From Candidatus Heimdallarchaeota archaeon (GTDB taxonomy: Archaea; Asgardarchaeota; Heimdallarchaeia; Heimdallarchaeales; Kariarchaeaceae), in contig JAOUKW010000012.1 in NCBI GenBank assembly GCA_029882335.1, forward strand, positions 1 to 25,909: 25,909 nucleotides of DNA. Reading direction: 5' to 3'. Of the stretch, positions 24,294 through 25,909 are shown piece by piece. Position 1 is the stretch's first letter, and each line of letters starts with the position of its first letter. The notes below the pieces were generated by a model. The model was not told where the DNA came from, made no database searches, and saw nothing but the letters and a program-made list of their open reading frames with translations. A program made the translations under genes and the position numbers.

Positions 24294-24926
24294 ATGTCTT
24301 TAAAAAATTTTGAAAGATATAAATACTATTTAGAAGTGTTTGATTTTCCTAATGAAATACCAAAAGGGGTTAAGCAACACTTTTTAATAATTATAGGGGT
24401 CACAGGAATTCTTGAGATATTAGCCCCAGAATTTCTATTCTATAACTCTTGGAATCACGTAGATGGAGAATACATTTTTCTTAGTATATTAACAATGGGA
24501 GTAATTACTTTTGGATTGTATCTTTTATTTAGAGCACAGAAAATTGTTTCTGAAGGTGGAATATCCGATGATACAATAAAATTGATGATTATTCGTATCT
24601 GTTCATTGTCTTTGATATCAAAGTTACTAATATTGATTTTAAGAATACTTGAATTGATTAGATATTCTAATTCTGATTTTCATAGAAATTATAATTATGA
24701 TTACTATATTAGATTAGATGGAATATATGGGGTAATGATTGGGTTTGTTAATATATACATTGTATTGGTATTTCTTGAAATAAGTAAAAGACGAATTGAA
24801 AAGGCTGTAAAAATTCCATTATTTAGTAAATTATTGGCATTGTTAATTTCAACTATTGTATTAGTTGTTGTTTGGTTGGCTAGCATAATATTATATTTTC
24901 TAGTTTTGTTCCCATTCATGATATAG
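24294..24926 (+). CDS. Five-helix membrane protein of unknown function
   Basis: 210 residues, family not recognised. Hydrophobic segments lie at about 29-50, 59-80, 93-118, 142-163 and 180-208. A hydrophilic Tyr/Asn/Asp-rich loop (SNSDFHRNYNYDYYIRLDG) sits between helices 3 and 4, and basic residues (SKRRIEKAVK) between 4 and 5. No signal peptide, Cys pairs or conserved membrane charges stand out. First of three tightly packed genes; the next begins 9 bp after its stop (from the preferred ATG) and also encodes a protein with five helices. The set may form a membrane complex with the secreted third product. Confidence 0.65.
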   Translation: MSLKNFERYKYYLEVFDFPNEIPKGVKQHFLIIIGVTGILEILAPEFLFYNSWNHVDGEYIFLSILTMGVITFGLYLLFRAQKIVSEGGISDDTIKLMIIRICSLSLISKLLILILRILELIRYSNSDFHRNYNYDYYIRLDGIYGVMIGFVNIYIVLVFLEISKRRIEKAVKIPLFSKLLALLISTIVLVVVWLASIILYFLVLFPFMI

Positions 24927-24929
24927 GTG
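24926..24929 (+). promoter_or_regulatory. Shine-Dalgarno that sets the start at 24936
   Basis: GGTG (in AGGTG) overlaps the previous stop codon and stands 6 nt before the ATG at 24936. It favours that ATG over the GTG at 24927. Confidence 0.4.
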
Positions 24930-24935
24930 TTAAAT

Positions 24936-25820
24936 ATGAAAAATAGTGAATATTGTCAAAATTGTGGTAAACACGTTGAAGTAAACTGGATTTGGTGTGG
25001 ATATTGTTCATCAAGTATTTATCGTAAAGAAGTAAATCAATGTAAAAGGTGTTATAATACAACTCAAAATACAGATTTACTTTATTGTCCATTTTGCAGT
25101 TATGAATATGTTATGCAGAAACCAGTTCAATTGAAAAAGATAGAGAGTTCATCAATTATTGATACTTATACGCAAGAAAGAGAAATCGAAGATTTAGAAA
25201 AATATACAGATGCACCGATCAATAAAAATACTTGGAAATCATTCCTGAAGTTCAATAAACCTGCAATGTATACAATAGCAACAAACAAATCAATAGAAAA
25301 AAGATCATCTCAATTAATATATTCACATATATTAATTTCAGGGCTAACACTAGCATTAATTATGCTGTTGTTTAATGAAAATCCATTTACAATACCAATA
25401 TTAAGAGGATTTGTAAATGTAATTTTTGTCTATTTTGCAACAATATTAAGTTATAACTTTTTCCTTCACAAGATATTAGTATTTTTCGGAAATAAACCTG
25501 CTAAAGGAATTATAAAAAATCACTTTTCTGCACAAATTTCATTTTTAATAATAGGTTTAGCTCTTTCAGTCATAACATCTATTTATATTAGAATTTTTGA
25601 TGCATCAGGACTTCTATTTGGATTGATAATTGTAATTTTGATATTAGTATTAACTTGTATAATTATGGTTGTACATCACATTTTATTCATTAAAATTGTA
25701 ACAGATGAAAATTTTCTATTAATATTGGTTATAACCTACATAGCAGGAGCTTTTGCATGGATTTTTGGAGGTTATTATGTACAAATTATGCTGGATTATA
25801 TTTGGAGGTTAATTATATGA
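24936..25820 (+). CDS. Double zinc-ribbon membrane protein (five helices, Yip1-like layout)
   Basis: 294 residues from the ATG at 24936 (297 if GTG at 24927). The N-terminus has eight Cys as four CxxC pairs: C7/C10 with C21/C24 and C36/C39 with C51/C54, a double zinc ribbon able to bind two zinc ions. A charged linker of about 70 residues follows, then five helices between about 128 and 285 (SHILISGLTLALIMLLF; a long helix ending FFLHKILVFF; SFLIIGLALSVITSIYI; GLIIVILILVLTCIIMVVHHILF; FLLILVITYIAGAFAWIFGGYYV). A zinc ribbon on a five-helix unit resembles prokaryotic Yip1-type proteins, but I cannot confirm that family. The stop overlaps the next start in ATGA. Confidence 0.7.
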   Translation: MKNSEYCQNCGKHVEVNWIWCGYCSSSIYRKEVNQCKRCYNTTQNTDLLYCPFCSYEYVMQKPVQLKKIESSSIIDTYTQEREIEDLEKYTDAPINKNTWKSFLKFNKPAMYTIATNKSIEKRSSQLIYSHILISGLTLALIMLLFNENPFTIPILRGFVNVIFVYFATILSYNFFLHKILVFFGNKPAKGIIKNHFSAQISFLIIGLALSVITSIYIRIFDASGLLFGLIIVILILVLTCIIMVVHHILFIKIVTDENFLLILVITYIAGAFAWIFGGYYVQIMLDYIWRLII

Positions 25821-25909
25821 AAAAATCTTGGATGTTTTTACTACTAATTCTAATCCCATTTCAACCATTAATAGTTGAAGCTGAAACTACTCAAGTTACA
25901 CAAAATTTC
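25817..25909 (+). CDS. Secreted or membrane-anchored protein, N-terminal fragment
   Basis: Only 31 residues are visible before the window ends. They form a classical Sec signal peptide: basic MKKSW, hydrophobic core MFLLLILIPFQPLIV, then EAETTQVTQNF, which reads as the start of the exported part. The ATG overlaps the previous stop by 4 bp (ATGA), so the gene is translationally coupled to the zinc-ribbon membrane protein. Function cannot be judged from this piece. Confidence 0.7.
   Translation, partial: MKKSWMFLLLILIPFQPLIVEAETTQVTQNF

Noticed and set aside
1..25909. tRNA, rRNA, CRISPR array, insertion sequence
   Set aside because: No T-loop-like GGTTCRANYCC with a matching fold, no repeat-spacer pattern, no transposase or terminal inverted repeats were seen by eye.

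Overview
AT-rich archaeal DNA, most likely from an Asgard (Promethearchaeota) lineage. Archaeal features: A/T-rich TATA-like boxes sit about 24-31 nt before many start codons (leaderless-type promoters), several starts are GTG or TTG, and winged-helix regulators control divergent pairs. Asgard flavour: an Arf/SR-beta-like small GTPase, leucine-rich-repeat and HEAT proteins, a 7-helix membrane protein, and a MIT-like domain on an ATPase. No rRNA, tRNA, CRISPR array or transposase was seen. The lineage is inferred from gene content only.

Layout. 1-349 (-): N-terminus of a tungsten aldehyde:ferredoxin oxidoreductase. 739-3485: a HEAT-repeat protein, a membrane protein with an LRR tail, and a soluble LRR protein. 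3868-7073: two zinc-binding proteins whose C-terminal parts look like degenerate GTPase domains (3868, + and 5519, -), a 7TM protein (4670, +) and an Arf-like GTPase (6396, -) placed 7 bp upstream of one zinc protein. 7211-9789: alpha/beta hydrolase and M32 carboxypeptidase, divergent. 9880-12022: MFS exporter and its winged-helix regulator, divergent over two palindromic operators. 12077-15967: a His-rich membrane protein, a sarcosine-oxidase-like flavoenzyme, a TPR protein and a DinB-fold protein, all on +.

16321-19908 is a coherent surface-glycosylation locus: a GT2 polyprenyl-phosphate glycosyltransferase, two abutting 4-helix EamA/SMR-type half transporters (ArnE/ArnF-like flippase) and, convergent to them, a large GT-C membrane glycosyltransferase. 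Together they could charge a lipid with a sugar, flip it and transfer the sugar outside the cell. 20014-21462 (-) is a HerA/VirB4-like ATPase with a MIT-like N-terminus, downstream of an ArsR-type regulator (21530-22186, -). That regulator is divergent from an OPT-family transporter (22321-24210, +) across repeated palindromic operators. The right edge (24294-25909, +) is a tight three-gene operon: a 5TM protein, a double-zinc-ribbon 5TM protein and a secreted protein cut by the window.

The most unusual elements are the GTPase / pseudoGTPase-like / 7TM cluster, the MIT-HerA fusion and the lipid-linked sugar module.
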